NCBI RefSeq assembly: GCF_018918345.1
Contig: NZ_JAHLQI010000006.1
Span: forward strand, 1-64,000
Length of the DNA: 64,000 nt
DNA from: Butyricicoccus intestinisimiae
GTDB lineage: Bacteria; Bacillota; Clostridia; Oscillospirales; Butyricicoccaceae
Reading direction: 5' to 3'
In this document: positions 16,025 through 25,046 of the stretch, piece after piece
Numbering within the stretch: the stretch's first letter is position 1
Layout of the letters: the number at the start of each line of letters is the position of its first letter
The notes under the pieces: model-generated
The model's database searches: none
Told to the model about the DNA's origin: nothing
What the model saw: only the letters and a program-made list of their open reading frames with translations
Translations under genes and position numbers: made by a program

Positions 16025-18262
16025 ATGAAACATACGCACAAAAAGGAAGAACGCAGAGGTGCTGTGATCTGCGGTGCATATGGTCGGGGAAATGCCGGTG
16101 ATGATGCCATCTTGCGTGCCATCATGCAGGAGATGCGGCAGCTGGACGAAACCATGCCCATGCGGGTGATTTCGAGAAATCCGACCGAAACAAGCCGGCG
16201 GTTTGGCGTGTCAGCATGTCATACCTTCCATTTTAAAGAAATCTGGCAAGCCGTGGGAAAAGCCGAGCTGTTTGTCAGCGGCGGCGGCAGTCTGATTCAG
16301 AATGCGACATCCAGCCGTTCGCTGTATTATTATTTGATGACACTGCTGATGGCAAAGCTGCGCGGCTGTAAAGTTATGATGTACGGCAGCGGCATCGGAC
16401 CGGTGTACGGCAAATTTCACCGCTGGGCTGCGGGTAAAATTATTGACCGCTGCGTTGATGTGGCAACGCTGCGCGACGAAGATTCACGCAGAGAATTGGG
16501 GTATATGGGTGTCAGAAAGCCCAAAATGCTGTGTACGGCAGACCCAACCATCAGCATTCACCAATTGGATCGGGAGCAGGGAAACAAGCTGCTCGAATAT
16601 TTGGGCATTCCGGCGGACGGAGAATATCTCGGTCTCGGTTTGCGGCAGTGGAAGGGCTTTGATGAGGCAGTAGAAAATATCGCGGAGGCACTGGAATATG
16701 CATACAAAGCCTATGGCTTGATTCCGGTGTTCGTGCCGATTGAATATCCCAATGATTGTCAGGCGGCGAAGAAGGTCATTGATAAGCTTAACTGTCCGTA
16801 TTATCTGATTTCGGAGCAGCTGGAAATCAGTGAAACCGTATCGGTGCTGGCGCACATGAAAGCAATGATCGGTATGCGGCTGCATTCGCTGATTTTTGCC
16901 GTGGAAAACGGCGTGCCGAGTGTTGGCGTCTCATATGATATGAAGGTAGATGGATTTTTGAAATCCATCGGATGCGCAGACGCGCTGCTGCACATCGAAT
17001 CGGTGACGGCACGGCAGCTGCAAAAACAAATAGACCGCTGTATGCAGGCACAGGAACGCAGCAAATGGCAGCAGGCAGCGCAAGTGCTGACCAACGAAGA
17101 AAGCAAGAATCTCTATGAAGCACGCAAGCTGCTGCACGGCGCGTGTACACATCAATCCAATCAAGCAAGTGGGGGGCAGAAGACAATGAGACAGCAGAAA
17201 AAGCGAATCGCAATTTTCCAGAGCGATCTGCATGTCGGCGGCATACAGAAATCGTTGGTCAACCTGATGAGTCTGGAAGCAATGGACAAGTATGACGTGG
17301 ATGTCTATCTGTTCGATCGGGATGTATTTTTTGATCTTTCGGACATTCGGCCGCATATTCAAATTCATTACCTCAAGGCGTTTCCGTATTATTTCCGTAT
17401 CGTTCCGTTTGGCGCGATTATGAAGCTGATGCCGCGGTTCAAATTTGCCACAACCGAACCGTATGACGTGGCGATTGATTTCAGCAATTATCAGCAGGAC
17501 TGCGCATTCGGCGCACTGACGGTTCCGGCGAAAAAGCGCGTCATGTGGATTCACAACGATATGGAAATCAAGTACCGAGAGGAAAAAAAGTACCGTATTC
17601 TGTGGACGTTTTTCCACTCCAAGTTCCATCGCTTTTCAGAATTTGTTGCGGTATCTGACGGCATCATTCAGCCGTTCAAAAACAAAACCGGATTAAAAAA
17701 TGCAAAAGTGACGGCCATTCCGAATTTGATTGATACGCACGAAATTTTTGAAAAGTGCGATAAGCCGATTGATTTTGACGTTGATCCCAATAAGTTTAAT
17801 ATTGCATCCATGGGTCATCTGTATCATCAGAAGGGCTATGATATTATGCTGGATCAGCTCAAGGAAGTGTGTGAAAAGCGCAAGGATCTCGCCGTGTATA
17901 TCTTCGGTGACGGCCCGGATCATCAGGCACTTGTCGAGCAGGCGAAGCGCAACGGACTGGAACATGTCGTGCATTTCATGGGCTATCAGTCCAATCCGTA
18001 CCCGTATCTCAATAAAATGGATGCCTTTTATTTGGAGTCCCGCTATGAGGGACAGGGAATGGTTCTGTGGGAGGCGAAGGCGCTTGGCCTGCCGCTCATC
18101 TTCCCGAAGCGATTGGAAAAATACAACATTTCTCTCAAGGGAACCGAGGACATTCAGGATGCTCTGCTGCATATGCAGCGGACGCAAAAGACAAAAGACG
18201 ACCTGCACGAATACAATGATGAAATCTGCAGACGGCTGATCCATCTGATTGAGTCGGATTGA
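16025..18262 (+). CDS. Fusion of CsaB-type polysaccharide pyruvyltransferase and a GT4 glycosyltransferase
   Basis: This is one 745-residue frame. Residues 1 to about 375 form a CsaB-like pyruvyltransferase: GAYGRGNAGDDAIL at the start, FVSGGGSLIQNATSSRS, GSGIGPVYG, and MIGMRLHSLIFA with the conserved RLH. CsaB adds pyruvate ketals to cell-wall polymers that anchor S-layer-type proteins. From about residue 388 a family 4 glycosyltransferase follows: GGIQKSLVNL, an NLIDTHEIF hinge, GHLYHQKGYD, and ESRYEGQGMVLWEAKALGLP as donor site. The joining segment (residues 372-390) is polar. An internal ATG at 17186 behind GGGGGG could also start the second domain alone. Confidence 0.88.
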   Translation: MKHTHKKEERRGAVICGAYGRGNAGDDAILRAIMQEMRQLDETMPMRVISRNPTETSRRFGVSACHTFHFKEIWQAVGKAELFVSGGGSLIQNATSSRSLYYYLMTLLMAKLRGCKVMMYGSGIGPVYGKFHRWAAGKIIDRCVDVATLRDEDSRRELGYMGVRKPKMLCTADPTISIHQLDREQGNKLLEYLGIPADGEYLGLGLRQWKGFDEAVENIAEALEYAYKAYGLIPVFVPIEYPNDCQAAKKVIDKLNCPYYLISEQLEISETVSVLAHMKAMIGMRLHSLIFAVENGVPSVGVSYDMKVDGFLKSIGCADALLHIESVTARQLQKQIDRCMQAQERSKWQQAAQVLTNEESKNLYEARKLLHGACTHQSNQASGGQKTMRQQKKRIAIFQSDLHVGGIQKSLVNLMSLEAMDKYDVDVYLFDRDVFFDLSDIRPHIQIHYLKAFPYYFRIVPFGAIMKLMPRFKFATTEPYDVAIDFSNYQQDCAFGALTVPAKKRVMWIHNDMEIKYREEKKYRILWTFFHSKFHRFSEFVAVSDGIIQPFKNKTGLKNAKVTAIPNLIDTHEIFEKCDKPIDFDVDPNKFNIASMGHLYHQKGYDIMLDQLKEVCEKRKDLAVYIFGDGPDHQALVEQAKRNGLEHVVHFMGYQSNPYPYLNKMDAFYLESRYEGQGMVLWEAKALGLPLIFPKRLEKYNISLKGTEDIQDALLHMQRTQKTKDDLHEYNDEICRRLIHLIESD

Positions 18263-18371
18263 TCCGCACTGTCAAGTCGGTGCGGCGGGGAAAACAGTAT
18301 AAAAAAATGACGAACTTCCTCGAAAAAGGTTGGTCATTCTAACAAGATTTTTACATAAATCAAACTTCCTA

Positions 18372-18400
18372 TTGAACTTGCAGGGAGTCTGTAATACAAT
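18372..18400 (+). promoter_or_regulatory. Promoter of the 6S-like RNA and pur operon
   Basis: TTGAAC, 17 bp, TACAAT. Transcription would begin near 18407. Confidence 0.7.
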
Positions 18401-18406
18401 AAAGGT

Positions 18407-18614
18407 GAGATAGCGATCCCTTTTCCATAATGGGCAGAAAGGAGCCGGTGACATGTTCGCAGCAAGCCTGAACCACAGTGCAAGAGGAGCATCCTGCGCA
18501 CAGCAGGGTTTTCGTCGCGGACTTTCTGCGTCTGTATGGCTGGGGATCACTGGAGAATAAAGCAATGATTAAACAGGACATCGTATACGCAAAATACGGT
18601 GTCCTGTTGTTTTT
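18407..18614 (+). ncRNA. ssrS: Probable 6S RNA (SsrS), upstream of purE
   Basis: The transcript folds into one long irregular rod. AGCGATCCC (18412-18420) pairs with GGGATCACT (18543-18551), and GCAGAAAG (18434-18441) pairs perfectly with CTTTCTGC (18522-18529). GTTCGC (18455-18460) pairs with GCGGAC. A one-sided bubble of about 13 nt (18442-18454) lies between the inner helices, and there is a terminal hairpin CCTG...CAGG. This is the open-promoter mimic shape of 6S RNA, which binds the housekeeping RNA polymerase. Promoter, size and a terminator at the end all fit. The family call is by structure, not by search. Confidence 0.72.
18572..18614 (+). terminator. Terminator between the 6S-like RNA and purE
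   Basis: AACAGGACATCGTAT pairs with ATACGGTGTCCTGTT with one mismatch, then GTTTTT. It lies 43 nt before purE, so either purE has read-through expression or the hairpin is a control point. Confidence 0.8.
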
Positions 18615-18656
18615 GTCGAATCTCAGTTTGGATCAGTATCATAAAGGAGCATGATT

Positions 18657-19151
18657 ATGAAAAAAGTATGCATTGTTATGGGTTCTGACAGCGATCTGAA
18701 GGTAATGGAGGGCTGCGTCAACAAGCTGGATGCCTTCGGCGTGCCGTATGATGTTCGCATCGTATCCGCACACCGTACACCGGCAGCTGCAGAGGCTCTG
18801 TCCAAGAACGCAGCAGCAGACGGCTACGGTGTCATCATCGCGGCAGCCGGCAAGGCAGCGCATCTGGGCGGTGTGCTGGCTGCACAGACAACCCTTCCGG
18901 TTATCGGTGTTCCGATCAAGTCCTCGTTCATGGACGGTTTGGACAGCCTGCTCTCCATTGTTCAGATGCCGTCCGGTATTCCGGTTGCCACTGTTGGTGT
19001 AAATGGTGCGGAGAACGCCGCAATCCTCGCTGTTCAGATGCTGGCTCTGAGTGAGCCGGAGCTGGCTTCCAAGCTGGACGCATTCAAGGCTGAGATGGCG
19101 CAGAAGGTTGAGGCAAAGGACGCGAAGATTCGCGCGCAATTCGCGAAGTAA
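18657..19151 (+). CDS. purE: 5-(carboxyamino)imidazole ribonucleotide mutase
   Basis: PurE converts N5-CAIR to CAIR, or AIR plus CO2 to CAIR in class II enzymes. The 164-residue protein has the complete fold: [47 protein letters not shown], and [27 protein letters not shown] resembles the class II pattern; no purK lies in the window. The ATG at 18657 is favoured by AAGGAG eight bases upstream. It is first in an eight-gene purine operon. Confidence 0.96.
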   Translation: MKKVCIVMGSDSDLKVMEGCVNKLDAFGVPYDVRIVSAHRTPAAAEALSKNAAADGYGVIIAAAGKAAHLGGVLAAQTTLPVIGVPIKSSFMDGLDSLLSIVQMPSGIPVATVGVNGAENAAILAVQMLALSEPELASKLDAFKAEMAQKVEAKDAKIRAQFAK

Positions 19152-19188
19152 ACAAAAAGCACCGATTGTTTGAGGCAGGAGGGACCGC

Positions 19189-19866
19189 ATGGAAAAACAA
19201 GATTTGCTGTACGAGGGAAAATCCAAAAAAGTATATGCGACCAACGATCCGGCGCGTCTCATCGTTGCCTATAAAGATGAAAAAGGTGCGGTCAACAATC
19301 ATATCTCCAATGCGGTCATGCGGATGCTCGAACGCGAAGGCGTTCCGACGCATCTGGTGCGGCAGATGTCCGAACGGGAAACTGTCGTCCGAAGGGTGCG
19401 CATGATTCCGCTGGAGATTATCGTTCGCAATGTCGTTGCCGGCAAGCTGTCTACGTTGATTGGACAGCCGGAGGGCACACGTCTCCGTTCTCCGGTGCTG
19501 GAATACCGCTATAAGGCGGCGCTGCTCGGCAATCCGATGATTAACCGATTTCATGTATTTGCGCTGGAGCTGTGCACACCGGAAATGCTGGACGAAATAG
19601 ACCGGCTGGCGTTCCGCATCAACAAAATCTTAAAGCAGCAGCTGCTTCGGGCGGGAATTCGCCTGATCGACTGCAAGCTGGAATTTGGCTGTCTGCCGGA
19701 CGGCTCGATTGTGCTGGCGGATGAAATCTCTCCGGATACCAGCCGCTTGTGGGATGCCGAGACTGGCAGAAAGCTGGGAAAAGACCGCTTTCGCCGCGAT
19801 TTGAGCAATACCATAGATGCCTATCAGGAAATTCTGGATCGGCTGGAACGCATCCATTGCAGTTAA
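19189..19866 (+). CDS. purC: Phosphoribosylaminoimidazole-succinocarboxamide synthase
   Basis: PurC joins CAIR and aspartate with ATP to give SAICAR. The 225-residue protein shows the N-terminal LLYEGKSKKVYAT nucleotide loop, IPLEIIVRNVVAGKL, LIDCKLEFG, and LADEISPDTSRLWD with the catalytic metal site. Length is slightly short of the usual 235-240. The ATG follows AGGAGGG. No purB is visible in the window. Confidence 0.95.
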   Translation: MEKQDLLYEGKSKKVYATNDPARLIVAYKDEKGAVNNHISNAVMRMLEREGVPTHLVRQMSERETVVRRVRMIPLEIIVRNVVAGKLSTLIGQPEGTRLRSPVLEYRYKAALLGNPMINRFHVFALELCTPEMLDEIDRLAFRINKILKQQLLRAGIRLIDCKLEFGCLPDGSIVLADEISPDTSRLWDAETGRKLGKDRFRRDLSNTIDAYQEILDRLERIHCS

Positions 19867-19911
19867 TTTACAACAAAGTATCCATCGCTTGGCTTTTGAA
19901 TGAAGGATTTT

Positions 19912-21387
19912 ATGAAGTATAAAATGAGAAAAGTGGCCTGCACGCCGTTTGACGGACAGGCAAAGCTGCATGAAGAATGCGGCGTGTTTGGCGTTTACGT
20001 CAACAAAGAAGATATTGGCAAGATCAGTCCGGCACATGATGCCTACACCGCTCTGTTTGCATTGCAGCACAGAGGACAGGAGGCATGCGGCATCGCTGTC
20101 AACAACAACGGTGTTATCAAGTGTCATAAGGACATTGGACTGGTCAACGAAGTGTTCAATCAGAAGATTTTGGACGGCATGCCGGGCACCATTGCGGTAG
20201 GACATGTCCGTTACTCCACAACCGGTCATCCGTCGCGCGAAAACGCACAGCCGGTATGTATTACTCACTGCAAGGGCAACCTTGCCATCACGCACAACGG
20301 CAACCTCGTCAACGCGGGCAAGCTGCGCAGACAAATCGAGCTGGACGGCGGTATTTTCCGTTCTTCCAGTGATACCGAGGTGCTGGCATACACCATCGTG
20401 CGCGAGCGTCTCAAGTGCGGCAGCATTGAGCAGGCAGTGCTTCATGCGATGGGCAAGATTGAGGGCGCGTATTCCCTTGCCATCATGTCTCCGCGCAAGC
20501 TGATTGCAGCGCGTGATCCGCACGGATTCCGTCCGCTGTGCATCGGCAAGCTGATGCATTCCTATGTGGTTGCATCGGAGTCCTGTGCGCTGGATGCACT
20601 GGGTGCAACCTTTATTCGTGACATTGAGCCGGGCGAGCTGATCGTTATCGAAGATGGCGAGTTGCGCTCGATGAAATGCGATATCAAATGTGATCATACG
20701 ACCTGTGTCTTTGAATATATCTATTTTGCCCGTCCGGATTCCGTCGTAGACGGCGCGTCCGTTGCCTTTGCCCGTCAGGAAGCTGGTCGGTATCTGGCAG
20801 AGGAATATCCGGTGGATGCAGATGTCGTCGTTGGTGTGCCGGACAGCGGCATTCCGGCAGCGATTGGTTATTCCAAGGCGTCAGGTATTCCATATGATGT
20901 AGGCCTGATTAAAAACAAATATATCGGCCGAACCTTTATTCAGCCTGGTCAGGACAAGCGCGAGCGCTCTGTTCGCATCAAGCTGAATGCTCTCCGGAAC
21001 AATCTGGAGGGAAAGCGCGTCATCCTCGTGGATGACTCCATCGTTCGCGGCACGACCTGTGCGCGTCTGGTAAAAATCCTCAAGGATGCCGGCGCAAAGG
21101 AAGTGCATATGCGCATCTCGTCTCCTCCGTTCCTGCATCCGTGCTTCTTCGGCACAGACGTACCGGATCGGGAGTACCTGATTGCGTATGGCAGAACGGT
21201 AGAGGAAATCCGTGAGCTGATCGGCGTGGACTCTCTGGGTTATCTGTCTCTGGAGGCAACAAACAAAATTGCAGTGGGCGCAACGTGCGGCTTCTGCAAC
21301 GGATGCTTCAGCGGAGAATATCCGATCGAAGTTCCGGACACCGTTGAAAAGAATATTTTTGAAAGTGGGATTGGTGAAAATGGTTAA
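19912..21387 (+). CDS. purF: Amidophosphoribosyltransferase
   Basis: PurF makes phosphoribosylamine from PRPP and glutamine, the committed purine step. The protein of about 491 residues has an N-terminal class II glutaminase starting at the nucleophile in EECGVFGVY, preceded by a propeptide to be removed, and a PRPP-binding domain with VILVDDSIVRGTT. Cysteines near the C-terminus (CGFCNGCFSGEYP, with HPCFFG earlier) fit the 4Fe-4S type of Firmicutes. I prefer the ATG at 19912 behind AAGG; another ATG lies at 19900. It overlaps purM by eight bases. Confidence 0.95.
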   Translation: MKYKMRKVACTPFDGQAKLHEECGVFGVYVNKEDIGKISPAHDAYTALFALQHRGQEACGIAVNNNGVIKCHKDIGLVNEVFNQKILDGMPGTIAVGHVRYSTTGHPSRENAQPVCITHCKGNLAITHNGNLVNAGKLRRQIELDGGIFRSSSDTEVLAYTIVRERLKCGSIEQAVLHAMGKIEGAYSLAIMSPRKLIAARDPHGFRPLCIGKLMHSYVVASESCALDALGATFIRDIEPGELIVIEDGELRSMKCDIKCDHTTCVFEYIYFARPDSVVDGASVAFARQEAGRYLAEEYPVDADVVVGVPDSGIPAAIGYSKASGIPYDVGLIKNKYIGRTFIQPGQDKRERSVRIKLNALRNNLEGKRVILVDDSIVRGTTCARLVKILKDAGAKEVHMRISSPPFLHPCFFGTDVPDREYLIAYGRTVEEIRELIGVDSLGYLSLEATNKIAVGATCGFCNGCFSGEYPIEVPDTVEKNIFESGIGENG

Positions 21388-22417
21388 TAGTCGTTCTGAA
21401 AGTTACAAGGCAGCAGGTGTAGATGTTACTGCAGGTTATGAAGCTGTCAAAAAGATGAAGCCGTTTGTCGAAAGCACTTATATTCCTGGCGTACTCGGTT
21501 CGATCGGCGGCTTCGGCGGCATGTTTGAACCGCCGGTACAGGGAATGGAGCACCCGATTCTGGTCTCCGGCACCGATGGCGTCGGCACCAAGCTGAAGCT
21601 GGCGTTCCTGATGGACAAGCATGACACGGTTGGTATTGACTGTGTCGCTATGTGTGTCAACGACATCGCATGCTGCGGCGCAAAGCCGCTGTTCTTCCTC
21701 GACTACATTGCAGTCGGCAAGAACTATCCGGAGCGCATCGCTGAGCTGGTAAAGGGTATCGCAGACGGCTGCCGTCAGGCAGGCTGCGCACTGATCGGCG
21801 GCGAGACCGCTGAGATGCCGGGCTTCTATCCGGTAGATGAGTATGACATGGCAGGCTTCTCTGTTGGTTTGATTGACCGCGATAAGATGATCGACGGCAC
21901 CAAGCTGGCAGCCGGCGACGTTCTCATCGGCGTTGCTTCTTCCGGCGTTCATTCCAACGGTTATTCTCTGGTGCGTAAGACGCTGGGCATCAATGAGAAG
22001 TCGGTACAGCGCTACATCTCCGAGTTTGGCAAGACGCTGGGCGAAGAGCTGCTGACTCCGACCAAGATCTATGTCAAGACCATTCAGTCTCTGATCGCAT
22101 CCGTAGATGTCAAGGCAATGAGCCACATCACCGGCGGCGGTTTCTATGAGAACATTCCGCGTATGCTGCCGGACAACATCAGCGTTTCCATCGAGAAGGC
22201 TGCTCTGCCGACCCCGGGCATCTTCAAGATGATTCAGGAAGTTGGCAAGATTCCGGAGCATGACATGTACAACACCTTTAACATGGGCGCAGGTCTGGTT
22301 GTCGCTGTTCCGAAGGAGCAGGCAGACAAGGCACTGGAAGCAATCGCTGCAGCAGGCGAGACCGGCTACATCATCGGCGAGTGCAAGACCGGCGCAAAGG
22401 AAGTTGAGTTATGGTAA
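21380..22417 (+). CDS. purM: Phosphoribosylformylglycinamidine cyclo-ligase (AIR synthase)
   Basis: PurM closes the imidazole ring to give AIR using ATP. The 345-residue protein has the usual length and motifs: SYKAAGVDVTAGYEAV, GGFGGMF, VSGTDGVGTKLK, IGGETAEMPGFY, and GVASSGVHSNGYSLVR. The ATG at 21380 lies inside the end of purF, so the two are likely coupled; a much longer in-frame reading is a shadow of purF. It also overlaps purN. Confidence 0.96.
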   Translation: MVNSRSESYKAAGVDVTAGYEAVKKMKPFVESTYIPGVLGSIGGFGGMFEPPVQGMEHPILVSGTDGVGTKLKLAFLMDKHDTVGIDCVAMCVNDIACCGAKPLFFLDYIAVGKNYPERIAELVKGIADGCRQAGCALIGGETAEMPGFYPVDEYDMAGFSVGLIDRDKMIDGTKLAAGDVLIGVASSGVHSNGYSLVRKTLGINEKSVQRYISEFGKTLGEELLTPTKIYVKTIQSLIASVDVKAMSHITGGGFYENIPRMLPDNISVSIEKAALPTPGIFKMIQEVGKIPEHDMYNTFNMGAGLVVAVPKEQADKALEAIAAAGETGYIIGECKTGAKEVELW

Positions 22418-23040
22418 ATATCGCTGTTCTGGTCTCCGGCGGCGGAACCAATTTACAGGCGATTCTCGATGCACAGGCACGCGGGGATATTCACAACGGC
22501 AGAGTTTCTGTCGTTGTGTCCTCCAATGACAAGGCATACGCGCTGGAGCGCGCCAAGCAGGCGGGCGTTCCCGGCGTGGTGCGCCGCAAGAAGGACTATG
22601 CCTCCGGCGCAGAATACTGCCGCGCATTGGCGCAGTTTTTGCAGGAACAGGACATTGGACTGATTGTTCTGGCTGGTTTTATGACCGTGCTGGACGAGGA
22701 GTTCTGCAAGAACTTTGAGAACCGCATCATCAATGTACATCCGTCACTCATTCCGTCGTTCTGCGGCGATGGCTTCTATGGACTGCATGTTCATGAGGCG
22801 GCGCTCGAGAAGGGCGTAAAGGTAACCGGTGCTACGGTGCACTTTGTCAATGCCATCACAGACGGCGGCCCGATTATCGCACAAAAAGCGGTAGCGGTTG
22901 AGCCGGATGACACGCCGGAGATTTTGCAAAAGCGCGTCATGGCGCAGGCAGAGCATATCCTGCTCCCGCGTGCAGTTTCTCTGTTTTGCGAGGGCAAGCT
23001 GTCTGTATCCGACAGCGGGATTGTTTCGATTTCTGAATAA
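22411..23040 (+). CDS. purN: Phosphoribosylglycinamide formyltransferase
   Basis: PurN transfers a formyl group from 10-formyl-tetrahydrofolate to GAR. The 209-residue protein shows VLVSGGGTNLQAILDA, LAGFMTVL, NVHPSLIPSFCG with the catalytic Asn-His pair, and HFVNAITDGGPIIAQ. It overlaps purM by seven bases. The length is normal for bacterial GART. Confidence 0.96.
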   Translation: MVNIAVLVSGGGTNLQAILDAQARGDIHNGRVSVVVSSNDKAYALERAKQAGVPGVVRRKKDYASGAEYCRALAQFLQEQDIGLIVLAGFMTVLDEEFCKNFENRIINVHPSLIPSFCGDGFYGLHVHEAALEKGVKVTGATVHFVNAITDGGPIIAQKAVAVEPDDTPEILQKRVMAQAEHILLPRAVSLFCEGKLSVSDSGIVSISE

Positions 23041-23069
23041 CACGCAACGGTATAAAGGAAGATTTTATC

Positions 23070-23774
23070 ATGGAAATTTTTGATCTTGGCGCACTGCTGC
23101 GCGAAAACAGCTATCCGGGCCGCGGCATCGTTCTGGGCCGCAGCGCAGATGACAAAAACGCAGTGATTGCATATTTTATCATGGGCCGCAGCGAAAACAG
23201 CCGCAATCGCATTTTCGCTGAGACCGAGGACGGCATCCGCACAGAGGCGTTTGATCCGTCTAAGATGGTGGACCCGTCCCTGATTATTTATCATCCGGTT
23301 CGCGCATTCAACGGCGCAACCATCGTCACAAACGGCGATCAGACCGATACGGTTCGTGACGGTCTGGCAGCAGGCAAGAGCTATATTGAAGCGCTGCGCA
23401 CCCGTCAGTTTGAGCCGGACGGCCCGAACTACACCCCGCGCATTTCCGGCGTTGTCGAGCCGAACGGCGCTTACGAGCTGTCGATTCTCAAGAGCTTTGA
23501 CGGCGATCCGGCTTGCAACAAGCGCTTTTTCTTTGAATACGATGCACCGCGTGCAGGTCTGGGTCATTTCATCCATACCTACAAGACCGATGGCAATCCG
23601 CTGCCGTCCTTTGAGGGCGAGCCGGAGACCGTTCGCATCGAAGGCGATCTGAACACCTTTGCCGATATGGTATGGGATAACCTGAACGAAGAAAACAAGG
23701 TTTCCCTGTACGTGAGCTTTATTGATCTGGAGACCGGCAAGGCTTCCAGCATCATCCGCAATAAGCACTGCTGA
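23070..23774 (+). CDS. purO: IMP cyclohydrolase, PurO type
   Basis: The 234-residue protein begins LLRENSYPGRGIVLGRS and contains AYFIMGRSENSRNR, the signature of the archaeal PurO-like IMP cyclohydrolase family (NTN-hydrolase fold). It closes FAICAR to IMP. It replaces the N-terminal half of the usual bifunctional PurH. Its position directly before a stand-alone AICAR formyltransferase supports this reading. The ATG lies 29 bp after purN. This arrangement is known in some clostridia and archaea but is a minority solution in bacteria. Confidence 0.9.
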   Translation: MEIFDLGALLRENSYPGRGIVLGRSADDKNAVIAYFIMGRSENSRNRIFAETEDGIRTEAFDPSKMVDPSLIIYHPVRAFNGATIVTNGDQTDTVRDGLAAGKSYIEALRTRQFEPDGPNYTPRISGVVEPNGAYELSILKSFDGDPACNKRFFFEYDAPRAGLGHFIHTYKTDGNPLPSFEGEPETVRIEGDLNTFADMVWDNLNEENKVSLYVSFIDLETGKASSIIRNKHC

Positions 23775-23786
23775 GAGGAGTTTCCA

Positions 23787-24968
23787 ATGACTGAGCTTGA
23801 ATTGAAATATGGCTGCAACCCAAACCAGAAGCCATCCCGCATTTACATGGAGGAAGGCGAACTGCCGATCAAGGTACTCAACGGCAGACCGGGTTACATC
23901 AACTTTATGGACGCATTCAACAGCTGGCAGCTGGTACGTGAGCTGAAGGCTGCAACGGGCATGGCTTCTGCTGCTTCCTTTAAGCACGTTAGCCCGGCAG
24001 GCGCTGCCATCGGCAATCCGCTGTCCGACGTCGAGAAGCAGATTTACTTCACCGACACGCTGCCGGATGAGGAGCTGTCTCCGATTGCCTGCGCATATAT
24101 CCGTGCACGCGGCGCAGACCGCCTGTGCTCGTACGGCGACTGGGTTGCTCTGTCCGATGAGTGCGATGCCCAGACCGCTACATACCTGAAGTATGAGGTA
24201 TCCGACGGCATCATTGCACCGTCTTACTCTGACGAAGCACTGGAGATTCTCAAGACCAAGCGCAAGGGCGGCTACACTGTCATCCAGATCGATCCGACCT
24301 ATGAGCCGGCTCCGATTGAGCGCCGCAACATCTTCGGCATTACGTTTGAGCAGGGTCACAACAACCTGAAGATTGATGAGAACATGCTCACCAATATCGT
24401 AACCGAGAACAAGGAGCTGCCGAAGCAGGCAAAGCTGGACATGATTGTCTCTCTGATTACGCTGAAGTACACCCAGTCCAACTCGGTTTGCTATGTCAAG
24501 AACGGTCAGACCATCGGTGTCGGCGCTGGTCAGCAGAGCCGTATTCACTGCACCCGTCTGGCAGGCAATAAGGCAGACAACTGGATGCTGCGTCAGCATC
24601 CGAAGGTTCTGGGTCTCCAGTTCGTAGACGGCATCCGCCGTCCGGATCGCGACAATGCCATTGATGTCTTTATTTCGGATGAGTACGAGGATGTATTGGC
24701 AGATGGCGTATGGCAGACCAAGTTTAAGGTCAAGCCGGAGCCGCTGACCCGCGAGGAAAAGAAGGCTTGGATTGCAACGCAGTCCGGTGTGACGGTTGGT
24801 TCCGATGCATTCTTCCCGTTCGGAGACAACGTAGAGCGCGCAAAGAAGTCCGGTGTGGCATACATCGCACAGCCGGGCGGCTCGATTCGTGATGACCATG
24901 TAATTGATACCTGTAACAAGTACGGTATCGTGATGTCGTTTACCGGCATTCGTCTGTTCCATCACTAA
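23787..24968 (+). CDS. AICAR formyltransferase, stand-alone (PurH C-terminal type)
   Basis: The 393-residue protein is the transformylase domain of PurH without the cyclohydrolase. It starts LKYGCNPNQKPS and has SFKHVSPAGAAIG with the catalytic Lys-His, QSNSVCYVKNGQTIGVGAGQQSR, and GSDAFFPFGDNVERA. It formylates AICAR to FAICAR using 10-formyl-tetrahydrofolate. The product feeds the PurO-type enzyme encoded 12 bp upstream. GAGAGGAG precedes the ATG. Confidence 0.93.
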   Translation: MTELELKYGCNPNQKPSRIYMEEGELPIKVLNGRPGYINFMDAFNSWQLVRELKAATGMASAASFKHVSPAGAAIGNPLSDVEKQIYFTDTLPDEELSPIACAYIRARGADRLCSYGDWVALSDECDAQTATYLKYEVSDGIIAPSYSDEALEILKTKRKGGYTVIQIDPTYEPAPIERRNIFGITFEQGHNNLKIDENMLTNIVTENKELPKQAKLDMIVSLITLKYTQSNSVCYVKNGQTIGVGAGQQSRIHCTRLAGNKADNWMLRQHPKVLGLQFVDGIRRPDRDNAIDVFISDEYEDVLADGVWQTKFKVKPEPLTREEKKAWIATQSGVTVGSDAFFPFGDNVERAKKSGVAYIAQPGGSIRDDHVIDTCNKYGIVMSFTGIRLFHH

Positions 24969-24983
24969 GAAGCAAAAGATAAT

Positions 24984-25019
24984 AAAAGTCAGGTGCGTCG
25001 TTGGGCGTGCCTGACTTTT
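24984..25019 (+). terminator. Hairpin between AICAR formyltransferase and purD
   Basis: AAAAGTCAGG and GCG pair with CGC-like GCGTGCCTGACTTTT. The T run is short, so it may be a partial terminator or an mRNA-processing hairpin that tunes purD. Confidence 0.55.
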
Positions 25020-25046
25020 GGCAGTTATAGAAGGAGGATTTCCAAT

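Noticed and set aside
18296-18345. Hairpin with AATGAC and GGTCATT after the pyruvyltransferase fusion, considered as its terminator
   Set aside because: The T run lies on the minus strand, where no gene ends, and the stem has several mismatches.
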